Source of the DNA: an uncultured Prevotellaceae bacterium
GTDB taxonomy: Bacteria; Bacteroidota; Bacteroidia; Bacteroidales; Bacteroidaceae
Length of the DNA: 64,000 bases
Assembly: GCA_900318885.1 (NCBI GenBank)
Contig: ONMN01000013.1
Location: 43,435-107,434, forward strand
Reading direction: 5' to 3'
Position 1 is the stretch's first letter. Each line of letters opens with the position of its first letter. Below, one piece after another: positions 1 to 7,975 of the stretch. The notes under the pieces were generated by a model. The model did no database searches. It was given only the letters and a program-made list of their open reading frames with translations, and was not told the origin of the DNA. The position numbers and the translations under genes are program-made.

Positions 1-829
1 GTAGCAGCTGTAGGTTACCCAGAGCGTGAAGGGTGGTGCCTGCGGCTGTAATCTGCCTGGGGCGGAACCAGTCGGGGTGGTGGCGCTTGATGAGGCTGCG
101 GCGGGGGTTGTCGAGGATGTAATCGACGAGGCGCTGCAGTTGGCCTTGGTTGGAGAGGACGCGGTCGTGGTAGCCTTGCTCCCAGAGGAGGCCGGAGTTT
201 TTTCTGGCGGCAAAACCGCCAGCCACCGAACCGGATACCGCCGATGTTGAGCCGGAGACCGGCACCGAACCGGATACCGCGCCGTGCGATGAAGCCACCG
301 ACCCCGTCGCCGCTGTTGAGGCGGGGGCTGAGGGCGCCGCTGCCGAGCCAGGCACGGCCGCTGCCGCTGAGCCGGGGGCCGCGTTGTTTGGTGTCCAGCG
401 GTTTTGCCGCTGTGGCTGTTGGGGTTGCTGGGGGCGCTGCGGCATTTGCGGGCACCCAAGCTCCCTCCACCTCCGGTTACAGCCGGCCTTGAAGCCTGCC
501 ACCACCTGTCCTATATGGACGGGCAGGGCCTGTCGGACGTATAGGAGGATGTGCAGATGGTCGGGCATCAGTTGGCGGGTAATGATGGTTATCTGCGGAT
601 AGAAACGGGGGATGCCGTCGACTTCCTGTAATACGACAGCGCCGAGCTCTGAGGGCTGTAGATGTGGCCCCTCGGGGGCTGTTGCCGGCAGGGTGGGGTC
701 ACCCGTCAGCGTGCCGAAGAGCGGCTGTCGCCCTTCTGTCGCCAGCGTCAGCATATAGATTCGTGGCTGGGTGTAGTCCCAGTCATTCAGCCGCCGTTTG
801 TAGGATGTCGCCGTCGGTTTGTTGTCCAT
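1..829 (-). CDS. REP-associated (Y1/HUH) transposase-like protein, 3' end beyond window
   Basis: The minus-strand frame is open from the ATG at 829 to the window edge, about 276 residues without a stop. An HUH motif (H91-L-H93, in MPDHLHI) is followed by a candidate catalytic tyrosine, Y220, in WEQGYHDRVL, and then by an YILDNPRR segment. This order is typical of IS200/REP-associated tyrosine transposases, which nick and join single-stranded DNA. Between the two halves, at about residues 126-208, lies a Gln/Pro-rich and then Ala/Ser/Gly/Val-rich insert that the family normally lacks. A TATCTTTG box at 838-845 ends only 8 bp before this ATG. No terminal inverted repeats of an insertion sequence were seen, so it may be a domesticated RAYT-type gene. 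Family is fairly sure; activity is unknown. Confidence 0.8.
   Translation of the reverse strand, partial: MDNKPTATSYKRRLNDWDYTQPRIYMLTLATEGRQPLFGTLTGDPTLPATAPEGPHLQPSELGAVVLQEVDGIPRFYPQITIITRQLMPDHLHILLYVRQALPVHIGQVVAGFKAGCNRRWRELGCPQMPQRPQQPQQPQRQNRWTPNNAAPGSAAAAVPGSAAAPSAPASTAATGSVASSHGAVSGSVPVSGSTSAVSGSVAGGFAARKNSGLLWEQGYHDRVLSNQGQLQRLVDYILDNPRRSLIKRHHPDWFRPRQITAAGTTLHALGNLQLL
224..280. repeat. 18-bp direct repeat inside transposase insert
   Basis: CACCGAACCGGATACCGC occurs at 224-241 and again at 263-280. It sits in the GC-rich stretch encoding the low-complexity linker of the transposase, and it encodes the repeated VSGSV peptide. Confidence 0.85.
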
Positions 830-837
830 ACCACTGG

Positions 838-845
838 CAAAGATA
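838..845 (-). promoter_or_regulatory. -7 box (TATCTTTG) of transposase gene
   Basis: This matches the Bacteroidota TAnnTTTG consensus on the minus strand. It ends 8 bp upstream of the ATG at 829, so the transcript would be almost leaderless. Confidence 0.55.
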
Positions 846-962
846 CGAATAAGCGAGTAAAACGCAAAATAAATCGCGATTTATTTTCATTTTCGAGCGA
901 AAGTATCTTCACCAAAGGTGAAAATTACGAACTATTTCTGATACTTCCAAATGTTTGGCCAC

Positions 963-993
963 AAAAAAGCTGGAAGCACCAAGCTCCCAGCTT
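963..993 (-). terminator. Rho-independent terminator of fimbrial operon
   Basis: The perfect 7-bp stem AAGCTGG/CCAGCTT (967-973 with 987-993) is followed on the minus strand by six T residues (968-963). It lies about 70 bp past the fimbrillin stop. Confidence 0.7.
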
Positions 994-1062
994 AATTTTT
1001 CATATTGTATCACACAGGGGAATAAGCCCCGTGTGGGTTATTCCCAGTGTGTTCTGAGAGGG

Positions 1063-2172
1063 TTAAGGCCAATTTGCAGTAACTGCATCAGCTACCCACG
1101 GAGTAACATCAACACTACTAAAGAAGATTTCTGAACCATTAAGCCATGGCTCAACATCTTCGCCAGTTGTTCCCTTTTCTTTGTATCCACCTTGAGACAG
1201 GTCAATAGTGTATGTGTATTTTGTACCTGCTACCCAGTTGTTTGTAATAGGCCATGCTGCCCATGTTTCGTTAGCAGTAGCATCTGCAAGATCATTACCA
1301 CTCAAATCTTCAATTAGCATTTTTACAGCAATGTATGCACCAGGAAGATACCCTTCAGTCGCATAATCAGATGTAGACGTAAATGTTATTGCTGTTTGTG
1401 GTACAATTAAAACAGGAGTTCCCAACTGCGTAGCTTCACCAGAGGTGTCATAACTGTCACCAGAAATATCCGTCGAAGAAACTTCCTGAGAATAAGCATT
1501 CGGAACATCACCCGTTTTTTGGCTACCCACAGAAATAGTGGGGGCGGAAATCGCATTTTCTGTAGCAGTTGATGAAGCAAAGGTATATGAACCACTTTTA
1601 GAAATATAACCAATTTTCCAACCTGTAACAGTAACCTTCAAATTACCCGAAGCTGTTCCTTTGGAGTTGTAAACTTTCAAAAAAATCTGTGAACCCAAAT
1701 GCTTGAAATGCATGGGAATACCAGTAGCTGAACCTGCCTTTGTTTGATTAATTGTAGTAGCAACAACATAGTCCTTATGCGTACCAACGTCATCTGCGGG
1801 ACTTAATGTAAATGTGTTCCATGTTGGATGTGTAAATTGTGCGTCAACATCAGGGTAGTATCCGATAAAATCAAGTTCACCAGTTGTAGGCCAATAGTAT
1901 TTCGTGGCTGACACATAGTTCGGAGCAGAATAACTAAACAACGTTTTGGCGAAATATGTTGAGTTGCCGCTATGATTATAAGCTTCTGCATAAAAACCGC
2001 TGGTTTGCATCGTTGTTGTTGTTACATCAGTTAATGCACGCGTGGTCCCGGCCATATTTGCCCGGAAACTAATTGCGTCGGGGGCGTTGTTGTTGACGGC
2101 GACGGTTTCGTCGTTGCTGCAGGAAGCGAGGGCGAGGCCTGCTACTGCGAGGATTAATAGATTCTTTTTCAT
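1063..2172 (-). CDS. Fimbrillin family lipoprotein
   Basis: This 369-residue protein has a lipoprotein signal (LASC, C18), then a Ser/Thr/Asn-rich beta-type sequence with ISFRANMAGTTRA near the start, as in Bacteroidales fimbrillins (Mfa/FimA-like superfamily). Such proteins are exported as lipoproteins, processed, and polymerised into surface fimbriae by donor-strand exchange. It is the last gene of a minus-strand set DUF3575 - DUF5119 - fimbrillin, but has its own -7 box at 2263-2270, so it can be made in excess, as expected for a stalk subunit. Codon use is more AT-rich than in its neighbours. A terminator follows at 963-993. Which fimbrial subunit it forms (stalk or tip) cannot be told. 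Confidence 0.82.
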   Translation of the reverse strand: MKKNLLILAVAGLALASCSNDETVAVNNNAPDAISFRANMAGTTRALTDVTTTTMQTSGFYAEAYNHSGNSTYFAKTLFSYSAPNYVSATKYYWPTTGELDFIGYYPDVDAQFTHPTWNTFTLSPADDVGTHKDYVVATTINQTKAGSATGIPMHFKHLGSQIFLKVYNSKGTASGNLKVTVTGWKIGYISKSGSYTFASSTATENAISAPTISVGSQKTGDVPNAYSQEVSSTDISGDSYDTSGEATQLGTPVLIVPQTAITFTSTSDYATEGYLPGAYIAVKMLIEDLSGNDLADATANETWAAWPITNNWVAGTKYTYTIDLSQGGYKEKGTTGEDVEPWLNGSEIFFSSVDVTPWVADAVTANWP

Positions 2173-2262
2173 AATCGTAAATTGTTTTTTCGTTTATTCT
2201 TTTTCTTTTTTTTCTTGTCTTAAAGAGGTTGTAGTCCGTTGGGAATCACATCCTTACGGCTG

Positions 2263-2270
2263 CAAATATA
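2263..2270 (-). promoter_or_regulatory. -7 box (TATATTTG) of fimbrillin gene
   Basis: TAnnTTTG match on the minus strand, about 90 bp upstream of the fimbrillin ATG. It suggests an mRNA separate from the upstream DUF5119 gene. Confidence 0.65.
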
Positions 2271-2353
2271 CGATAAAATTTTAAATATTAATCATTTTTT
2301 ATTGCTTTTTTCGCGTTTTGAGTGTTAAATTCCTTATTTCGTATAGAGAAATG

Positions 2354-3364
2354 CTACATATCCACCGAAATATCGACTCCTTGCCAGCCGTCGATGGTGG
2401 GTTGGAAGCCACTGCCGTTGACGATGGGCTTGGGGACGGGGAGGTCGTCGAGGTCGATGTCGATATCGTACGTTATCTCGAGAGTCTCAGGATTGTCGGG
2501 GTCGTAGTGAATCTCAGGATTCTTCGCAGCGTCGTGCATCTGTTCGGAGACGTCCATCGTGTAGTACCACTTGGTGCCGTCGGCCAGAATGGCATAGATG
2601 GTCAGCACGTGTTTGTGGACATTGCCCTGACTGCGACGCGGACAGTGGCCGAAGATGTGGAAACGCATCTGCAGCGTGCTGTCGCCCACGACCTGTGCCG
2701 TAAAGGCTTGTGTGGCCGACTGGTCGCTCAGTTCGCCACTCTCCATCATCACCGACGCAGCAAGTCCCGACAGTGCGCCGCCAAACTGTCCGGTGTACTG
2801 CAGGTTGGGCACGTGGTTGATGGTGACGTCGACGAGGAATACGCGCGGTATGGTGCGCATCTGTACGGTGGAATCGCCGTTGCCAACGTTCAGCAGTTTG
2901 TGGGATGCTGCCCATAAGGGGTCGGGTTCGAGGATGACCGGTTCCTCCTCAGTACCAGCCGCACGGGGCATTCCCGCACGTGTCAGCTGGGTACCCTCCT
3001 CGATACTCGACTGGCGGGTGTAAGCCTCCAGCGTGCCCGTAGCCGTTGTACCGCGATAGAGAATGGTCTCTGTGTCGTTGTTGTAGGCAATGACCTGATA
3101 CTGGCCGCTGTTGAGGCGTGCCGTACCTCCGTCGCGACCGGTGAAATCGTAACGCACGGGTTCGGCCGCGAGTTGTCCGGCAGGATAGAATAAGGTGGTC
3201 ATACCTTTCACTATCGTCTGTTCGCTCTTCGGCCACAGAAACTGCACGTTGACGCTCTTCATGTGGCTGTGGTCGTAGCAGAGGTCCTTATACTCGCAGG
3301 AAGCGAGTATGAGGGCTGATGTAAGAAGGCTGATGTATGAAGAAAGACGGAAGATGTGCTTCAT
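2354..3364 (-). CDS. DUF5119 fimbrial-locus lipoprotein
   Basis: This 336-residue lipoprotein is counted from MKHIFRLSS; the ATG at 3364 overlaps the DUF3575 stop as ATGA, which fixes the start. The signal ends at LASC (C23). The body resembles the DUF5119 family found beside fimbrillins, where it is thought to act as an anchor or assembly subunit. The signal-peptide DNA is itself repetitive: a 14-bp unit is duplicated at 3314-3341. An upstream in-frame Met exists (3394) but lies inside the DUF3575 gene. The function is inferred from context. Confidence 0.75.
   Translation of the reverse strand: MKHIFRLSSYISLLTSALILASCEYKDLCYDHSHMKSVNVQFLWPKSEQTIVKGMTTLFYPAGQLAAEPVRYDFTGRDGGTARLNSGQYQVIAYNNDTETILYRGTTATGTLEAYTRQSSIEEGTQLTRAGMPRAAGTEEEPVILEPDPLWAASHKLLNVGNGDSTVQMRTIPRVFLVDVTINHVPNLQYTGQFGGALSGLAASVMMESGELSDQSATQAFTAQVVGDSTLQMRFHIFGHCPRRSQGNVHKHVLTIYAILADGTKWYYTMDVSEQMHDAAKNPEIHYDPDNPETLEITYDIDIDLDDLPVPKPIVNGSGFQPTIDGWQGVDISVDM
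3314..3341. repeat. 14-bp tandem duplication in signal-peptide DNA
   Basis: GGCTGATGTAAGAA (3314-3327) is followed directly by GGCTGATGTATGAA (3328-3341), one mismatch. The 14-bp unit is twice the 7-bp period seen in other arrays of this window. It encodes part of the DUF5119 signal peptide. Confidence 0.8.
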
Positions 3365-3960
3365 TTGGCACCTCCTTTCTTTCCTAATACCCACTTCAGC
3401 GTCACTTCAGCCTTTGTGGGACCAAACCAATGGCGCTTATGGGTCGATTGCCACACGTAGTGGCCGTCCTGAGGCGTATATTCCTTGTATTCACCGTCCT
3501 GGAAACCAATGCCCACCGAGAAATCGAGCAGCAAGCGACTGCTGACGGGCAGCGCGTAGCCGTACTCCACACCGCCGCCAAAGCCGAAATGGTCGGCCTG
3601 ATAGCCGCGTCCGCCCCATTCTACGTCGTAGGTCAGGCCGAGGACATAGGCGCCGAGGTGATGACCGGAGAACGGTGACGTCAGAGGTCTGAGGTCGGAG
3701 GCCTGACTGCCGAAATAGCGGCGGACGGTAAGATAGCCACCATAGCCTTGCCAGTAGCGGTGCCGGTTGTTGGACGAGAACCACGTGTACATCCAGTCGG
3801 CGCTGACAGTCCATTGCTTGCCGAGCGTCACTTCCGCACCGATGTTGGGGATGAGTGCGAGGTTGTAGAGCGCATTGGTCTTCAGGGCAAAGCTCTGTGC
3901 CTTACCCGTCGCCGTTGCCAGCAAGAGTGCAACGACCAACACCGCTCTATGTAGTTTCAT
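3361..3960 (-). CDS. DUF3575 outer-membrane protein
   Basis: This 199-residue protein has a signal peptide (to about residue 21, GKAQ) and a predicted small beta-barrel. The start FALKTNALYNLALIPNIGAEV is typical of DUF3575 proteins, which open Bacteroidales fimbrial operons. It is first in the operon, overlapping DUF5119 by 4 bp (ATGA). The peptide QASDLRPLTSP is encoded by a 7-bp-period tandem array (3680-3707), so it is probably a local insertion in a loop. A role as a fimbrial anchor or biogenesis factor in the outer membrane is inferred from the locus. Confidence 0.8.
   Translation of the reverse strand: MKLHRAVLVVALLLATATGKAQSFALKTNALYNLALIPNIGAEVTLGKQWTVSADWMYTWFSSNNRHRYWQGYGGYLTVRRYFGSQASDLRPLTSPFSGHHLGAYVLGLTYDVEWGGRGYQADHFGFGGGVEYGYALPVSSRLLLDFSVGIGFQDGEYKEYTPQDGHYVWQSTHKRHWFGPTKAEVTLKWVLGKKGGAK
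3680..3707. repeat. Heptamer array, 4 units, in frame in DUF3575 gene
   Basis: The units are GTCAGAG, GTCTGAG, GTCGGAG and GCCTGAC. The array is 28 bp, read in frame as part of the DUF3575 protein. Confidence 0.75.
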
Positions 3961-3986
3961 TCTTCTCAGTTACCTTATTATAAATA

Positions 3987-5264
3987 TTAGGACATTAGTT
4001 TGGGTTCGGGGACTTCCTGACCGCGACAGAAGCGATGAGCAATCTGACGGTCGTCGCCCACATAGATGAAGCGCTCCAGACGGTGCTGCAGCGAGTATTC
4101 TGACGGGTAAAGCACCGCGTCGTCGATGACCAGCGCGTCGAACTCGTAGCCCGGTTCGAAGCTGCCCACACGGCCGAAGAACGAGCCTGCCGACTTGGTG
4201 GCAATCCAGAAGACTTCGGAGAGGGTGAGGAAGGCCTTGCTCTTGTCCTGCTGGTAGTGCATCTTGCTGACCTGAATGGCGTAAACCAACATGCGGAGCA
4301 TATTGAGGTCGTGACCGCCGCTGATGTCGCTGCCAAGCCCGATGGGCAGGCCCTCGTCGAGGAACGTGCGGACGGGAGCCAAACCTGACGACAGGTTGAA
4401 GTTCGACGTCGGACAGTGGGCCACCATCACGCGGTTGCGCTTCATCAGTTCCAGCTCGCTACCGCTGGTCCACACGCAGTGGGCCATGATGGTAGGCGTC
4501 TGGCCGAAGAGTCCGTAGCGGTTGTAGGCATCGCCATAGCTGGTACTTTCCTTCTCCAGTTCGGCCACCCAGGCAATCTCGGAGGTGTTCTCCGACAGGT
4601 GCGACTGAACGGGCAGCTGGTATTTGTTGGCCAGTTCACCGCAGGCCTTGAGCAGTTCCGGCGTACACGAAGGCACAAAGCGCGGGGTGATGATGGGGCG
4701 AACGAGGGCGTAATCATCGCTGAAATCGGCGATGAGTTGTTTTTGGCCTTCAACGTAGGCGTCGACGTCCTCACAGAGGGCCTCGGGACAGTTACGGTTC
4801 ATAGCCACCTTGCCCACCATAGCGCCCATGCCGGCCTCCTGATACAGTCGCATGAGGATACGCGTGCTCTCGGTATGTACGGTGCCGAAGACGACACTGC
4901 GCATGGTGCCGAAGAGCCACTGGGTATGCAGGAAGCGGCGATACATCCGCTCGGCATACTGCGTGTCGGCATATTTCGACTCCTCGGGGAAGGTGTAGTT
5001 CTGCAACCAGGGGAGCAGTTCGAGGTCCATTGCGACGCCCTGATTGTGCACCTGCGGGGCGTGGACGTGCATGTCGTTCATAGCGGGAATGAGGAGCTTG
5101 TCGCCAAAGTCAATGACCTCAACACCCTCGCAACCCAAGTCCTTCAGGTTGCTTGCGACGCCCAGGACAATGCCGTCTTCAACGGCGATATAGCCATTCT
5201 CAAACACCTCGAAATGGTCCTTCTCTTTCGTGAAGAGGATATGTGCCTTATAAACCTTTTTCAT
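3987..5264 (-). CDS. guaD: Guanine deaminase
   Basis: This cytosolic amidohydrolase of 425 residues would convert guanine to xanthine and ammonia in purine salvage. Seen in order: metal-binding HxH (H66, H68 in MHVHAPQ), ITPRFVPSC, the QSHLSENTSEI segment with a metal-ligand His, MAHCVW, AHCPTSNFNLSSG, and GLGSDISGG with the catalytic/metal Asp. This combination, especially HAPQ and PRF..SC, is specific for GuaD rather than for other chlorohydrolase-type deaminases. Length fits the family. It is monocistronic with its own -7 box (5299-5306). Adenine deaminase lies nearby on the other strand. Confidence 0.92.
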   Translation of the reverse strand: MKKVYKAHILFTKEKDHFEVFENGYIAVEDGIVLGVASNLKDLGCEGVEVIDFGDKLLIPAMNDMHVHAPQVHNQGVAMDLELLPWLQNYTFPEESKYADTQYAERMYRRFLHTQWLFGTMRSVVFGTVHTESTRILMRLYQEAGMGAMVGKVAMNRNCPEALCEDVDAYVEGQKQLIADFSDDYALVRPIITPRFVPSCTPELLKACGELANKYQLPVQSHLSENTSEIAWVAELEKESTSYGDAYNRYGLFGQTPTIMAHCVWTSGSELELMKRNRVMVAHCPTSNFNLSSGLAPVRTFLDEGLPIGLGSDISGGHDLNMLRMLVYAIQVSKMHYQQDKSKAFLTLSEVFWIATKSAGSFFGRVGSFEPGYEFDALVIDDAVLYPSEYSLQHRLERFIYVGDDRQIAHRFCRGQEVPEPKLMS

Positions 5265-5298
5265 CGCTCGTTGTCTTAAAATTAATAGTTATTTGGTG

Positions 5299-5306
5299 CA
5301 AATGTA
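5299..5306 (-). promoter_or_regulatory. -7 box (TACATTTG) of guaD
   Basis: Minus-strand TAnnTTTG match 34 bp upstream of the guaD ATG. It is divergent from the SemiSWEET promoter 43 bp away. Confidence 0.65.
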
Positions 5307-5349
5307 CGAAAAAAAATAGAAAAACGCTACAATTATCAGTTTTTTTTCG

Positions 5350-5357
5350 TAATTTTG
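5350..5357 (+). promoter_or_regulatory. -7 box (TAATTTTG) of SemiSWEET gene
   Basis: Plus-strand TAnnTTTG match 36 bp upstream of the ATG at 5394. Confidence 0.65.
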
Positions 5358-5393
5358 CCGCAATAATGCATTAGAAACTAAAAACTTTTTACT

Positions 5394-5675
5394 ATGGAGC
5401 ATCAACTTTTATTCGACATTTTCGGTATTGTTGCCAGTTTGGGCCTTATCTTCGGCTATCTGCCTCAGGCCATTCAGACCATTCGTACGCGCCAGACAGA
5501 CGGCATCTCGCTGCCCGGCTTTATCATGATGGCCGTCGGTAGCTTCTGTTTCATGTGTCAGGGTATCATGCTTGGCCGCGAGGGTATCTTTATGTTCATC
5601 ACCAACGCCATTACGTGTCTCTGCTCGGTGATTATTTTCTTCATTAAGATCAAGAACGATAAGGCGAAGAAGTAA
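5394..5675 (+). CDS. SemiSWEET sugar transporter (PQ-loop protein)
   Basis: This 93-residue protein has three hydrophobic segments (about 8-28, 38-58 and 64-85) and the PQ-loop signature GYLPQ in the first helix. That is the size and layout of bacterial SemiSWEETs, which dimerise to form a sugar uniporter in the inner membrane. The stop TAA (5673-5675) is the first three bases of a heptamer array that runs up to the adenine deaminase start, so the two genes are probably co-transcribed. The substrate is not readable from sequence. Confidence 0.88.
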   Translation: MEHQLLFDIFGIVASLGLIFGYLPQAIQTIRTRQTDGISLPGFIMMAVGSFCFMCQGIMLGREGIFMFITNAITCLCSVIIFFIKIKNDKAKK

Positions 5676-5707
5676 GATGTAAGATGGAAGATGTAAGAGG
5701 TAAGATT
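5673..5707. repeat. Heptamer array, 5 units, filling a stop-to-start spacer
   Basis: The units are TAAGATG, TAAGATG, GAAGATG, TAAGAGG and TAAGATT. The array begins with the stop codon of the SemiSWEET gene and ends exactly at the adenine deaminase ATG (5708). Confidence 0.85.
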
Positions 5708-7369
5708 ATGGAAAGTGTAAAAGGTCATATAGTTGATGTGGTACGCCGCGAGATATACGATGGCGAACTGGTCATTAAAGATGGGATCATCGCGGAAGTA
5801 AAGCGCTGTGAGTTGCCCGAGAGTGAGACCCCGTGGCCCTACATCATGCCAGGTTTCATTGATGCCCACGTGCATATTGAGAGTAGTATGATAGTGCCGC
5901 ATAAGTTTGCACGCATTGCCGTCAGTCACGGTACGATAGGTGTCATTGCCGACCCTCACGAGATTGGCAACGTGTTGGGTATTGCGGGTATCGACTACAT
6001 GATACGTTCGGGCAAAGAGGCACGTTTCAACTTCCTGTTTGGTGCACCCAGCTGTGTGCCGGCAGTAGGCGGCGACACAGAGACCTGCGGGGCGGTGATT
6101 GACGCCAAGGATACGGAGGCGCTGATGGCCCGCGAGGATATCGGTTTCCTGGGCGAGATGATGAACTATCCCGGTGTGCTGAATGGCGACAAGGAGGTGA
6201 TGGCGAAGATACGGGCGGCCCTGAACAATGGCAAACCCGTGGACGGTCACGCCCCGGGAGTGACAGGACAGAATCGTGACCGCTATGCTGCCGCCGGCAT
6301 CACCACCGACCATGAGTGTTCGACGTTGGACGAGGGTCGTGCGTGCATCAGAGCCGGTATGTATGTTATCATCCGCGAGGGTAGTGCCGCCAAGGACTAT
6401 AAGCTGCTGAGTCCGCTGATCAACGAGAGTCCGAATATGGTGATGTTGTGTACGGACGACTGTCACCCCGACGACTTCGTGCGCGGACATATCAATCTCA
6501 TCGTGAAGCGTGCACTGGCTGACGGCTACGAACTATGGGATGTGCTGAAGGCTGCCAGCATCAATGCGCAGAAGCACTATAAGCAGAATTGGGGAATGCT
6601 GCAGGAGGGTGACCCTGCAACGTTTATCACCGTTGACAATGTCACCCCGTACTTCCGTGTGGAGAGCACGTGGATACGAGGAGAGGAGGTCTTCAACTAT
6701 AACTCCTGTCTGCCTTCGCATCACGGCGTTGAAGAGCACATTCTGGACGAGGACTTCCCCAACAACTTCGTGGCAGCACCCATTACCGCTGCCGATATTA
6801 ACCTCGACCTCAAGCCCGGCGATACGGTACATGTCATTCATGCCTCGGACGGCAGTCTGCTGACCGATCACGACGAGGTGGTGCTGACGGGTAATCCCCT
6901 GTTCGACTCGCAGTATCCTTGGACGGAGGTGCAGAAGATAGTGGTTTACAACCGCTATAAGCCCGGTGCCAAACCAATTGTGGGACTGGTGCGCGGCTTC
7001 GGTATCAAGGAGGGTGCTATGGCCAGTTCGGTAGCCCACGACTGTCACAATATCGTGGCTGTCGGTTCCAGCGACGAGCTTATTGTCAAGGCAATCAACC
7101 GTATTGTCCAGATGCAAGGAGGACAGGTGGTTGTCACTCATGAGGAGATGCTGGACATTCCTCTGCCCATTGCCGGATTGATGTCGCCCGTAAATGGTCA
7201 TGAGATTGCCTTCCGCACGCTATGCATACAGGAGAAGGTGAGGGATATCGGCTGCAAGATGAAGTCGCCGTTTATCACGATGGCGTTTATGTGTCTGCCG
7301 GTCATTCCGGACATCAAGATCACCGACCGCCACCTGATGGACACGAAGACGTTTACGCCGATTTATTGA
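5708..7369 (+). CDS. ade: Adenine deaminase
   Basis: This 553-residue bacterial-type adenine deaminase converts adenine to hypoxanthine. Seen in order: GHIVDVVRREIYDGELVI, PGFIDAHVHIESSM (metal-ligand H54 and H56), ADPHEIGNV, DGHAPG, TTDHECST and CTDDCHPDD, then the C-terminal domain with a VVTHEEM segment. I start it at the ATG at 5708, because the earlier in-frame ATG (5684) lies in the heptamer array and adds residues unlike the family. It sits behind the SemiSWEET gene and converges with purN. Together with guaD it suggests active purine-base scavenging. Confidence 0.93.
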   Translation: MESVKGHIVDVVRREIYDGELVIKDGIIAEVKRCELPESETPWPYIMPGFIDAHVHIESSMIVPHKFARIAVSHGTIGVIADPHEIGNVLGIAGIDYMIRSGKEARFNFLFGAPSCVPAVGGDTETCGAVIDAKDTEALMAREDIGFLGEMMNYPGVLNGDKEVMAKIRAALNNGKPVDGHAPGVTGQNRDRYAAAGITTDHECSTLDEGRACIRAGMYVIIREGSAAKDYKLLSPLINESPNMVMLCTDDCHPDDFVRGHINLIVKRALADGYELWDVLKAASINAQKHYKQNWGMLQEGDPATFITVDNVTPYFRVESTWIRGEEVFNYNSCLPSHHGVEEHILDEDFPNNFVAAPITAADINLDLKPGDTVHVIHASDGSLLTDHDEVVLTGNPLFDSQYPWTEVQKIVVYNRYKPGAKPIVGLVRGFGIKEGAMASSVAHDCHNIVAVGSSDELIVKAINRIVQMQGGQVVVTHEEMLDIPLPIAGLMSPVNGHEIAFRTLCIQEKVRDIGCKMKSPFITMAFMCLPVIPDIKITDRHLMDTKTFTPIY

Positions 7370-7380
7370 GAAGTTAGAAG

Positions 7381-7953
7381 TTAACAGAGTTTTTTTAGTA
7401 CTTCCTCCACGACGTGGGGGAAGTATTTCATTTCCAGCTGGTGCTCCTTTTCGGCAATGTCGTCGACGGTGTCGTCGGGCGACAGTGCGCAACGGTATTG
7501 CGCAATGATCTCACCGCTGTCACAGACGGGTGTGACGTAATGGACAGTCATTCCCGTTTCCGTTTCTCCGGCAGCCTTTACGGCCTCGTGGACGTGGTGG
7601 CCCCACATGCCTTTGCCGCCATATTTGGGCAATAGTGCCGGGTGGATGTTGATGATGCGACGGGGGAAGGCGTCGATGAGGAAATTGGGCACCAAGGGCA
7701 GGAATCCCGCCAGTACGATGAAGTCGATGTGGTGTTCGTTGAGCAACGGCATCATGAATTCGGCGTCGTTGAGCTGGGCCTTGGGTGCTACGGCTGTCGC
7801 TACGCCCAGACGTTCGGCACGTACCAAGGCGTAGGCGTCGGGCTTGTTGCTGACGACGAGTGCGCAGTTGACGCTGTCGGAGCCACTGAAATACTTGATG
7901 AGGTTTTCGCAGTTGGTACCACTGCCTGAAACGAAAATAGCTAAATTGATCAT
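7381..7953 (-). CDS. purN: Phosphoribosylglycinamide formyltransferase
   Basis: This cytosolic enzyme of purine synthesis transfers formyl from 10-formyl-THF to GAR. The 190 residues show the nucleotide-binding FVSGSGTN start, the IINIHPALLPKYGGKGMWGHHVHEAV block with the catalytic Asn and His, and DSGEII with the catalytic Asp. Its stop lies 12 bp from the convergent ade stop, in a short stretch that itself looks like a decayed heptamer repeat (AGAAGTT twice at about 7370-7383). No -7 box was recognised with confidence. Confidence 0.93.
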   Translation of the reverse strand: MINLAIFVSGSGTNCENLIKYFSGSDSVNCALVVSNKPDAYALVRAERLGVATAVAPKAQLNDAEFMMPLLNEHHIDFIVLAGFLPLVPNFLIDAFPRRIINIHPALLPKYGGKGMWGHHVHEAVKAAGETETGMTVHYVTPVCDSGEIIAQYRCALSPDDTVDDIAEKEHQLEMKYFPHVVEEVLKKLC

Positions 7954-7975
7954 ATATCTTATCTTTTTATTTTCT

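Noticed and set aside
15-470. Minus-strand 151-codon ORF rich in Pro, Arg and Gly in the first 500 bases
   Set aside because: It is a shifted frame over the transposase low-complexity insert; the transposase frame has the HUH and Tyr motifs and stays open across.
662-1057. Plus-strand 131-codon ORF before the fimbrillin gene
   Set aside because: It is antisense to the transposase start and runs through the fimbrial terminator; no family likeness or promoter.
5673-5707. CRISPR-like or phage attachment repeat
   Set aside because: Units are 7 bp, directly adjacent and without spacers; no cas genes or integrase nearby.
5558-6490. 310-codon minus-strand ORF opposite SemiSWEET and ade
   Set aside because: Antisense shadow; the plus-strand genes have full family motifs.
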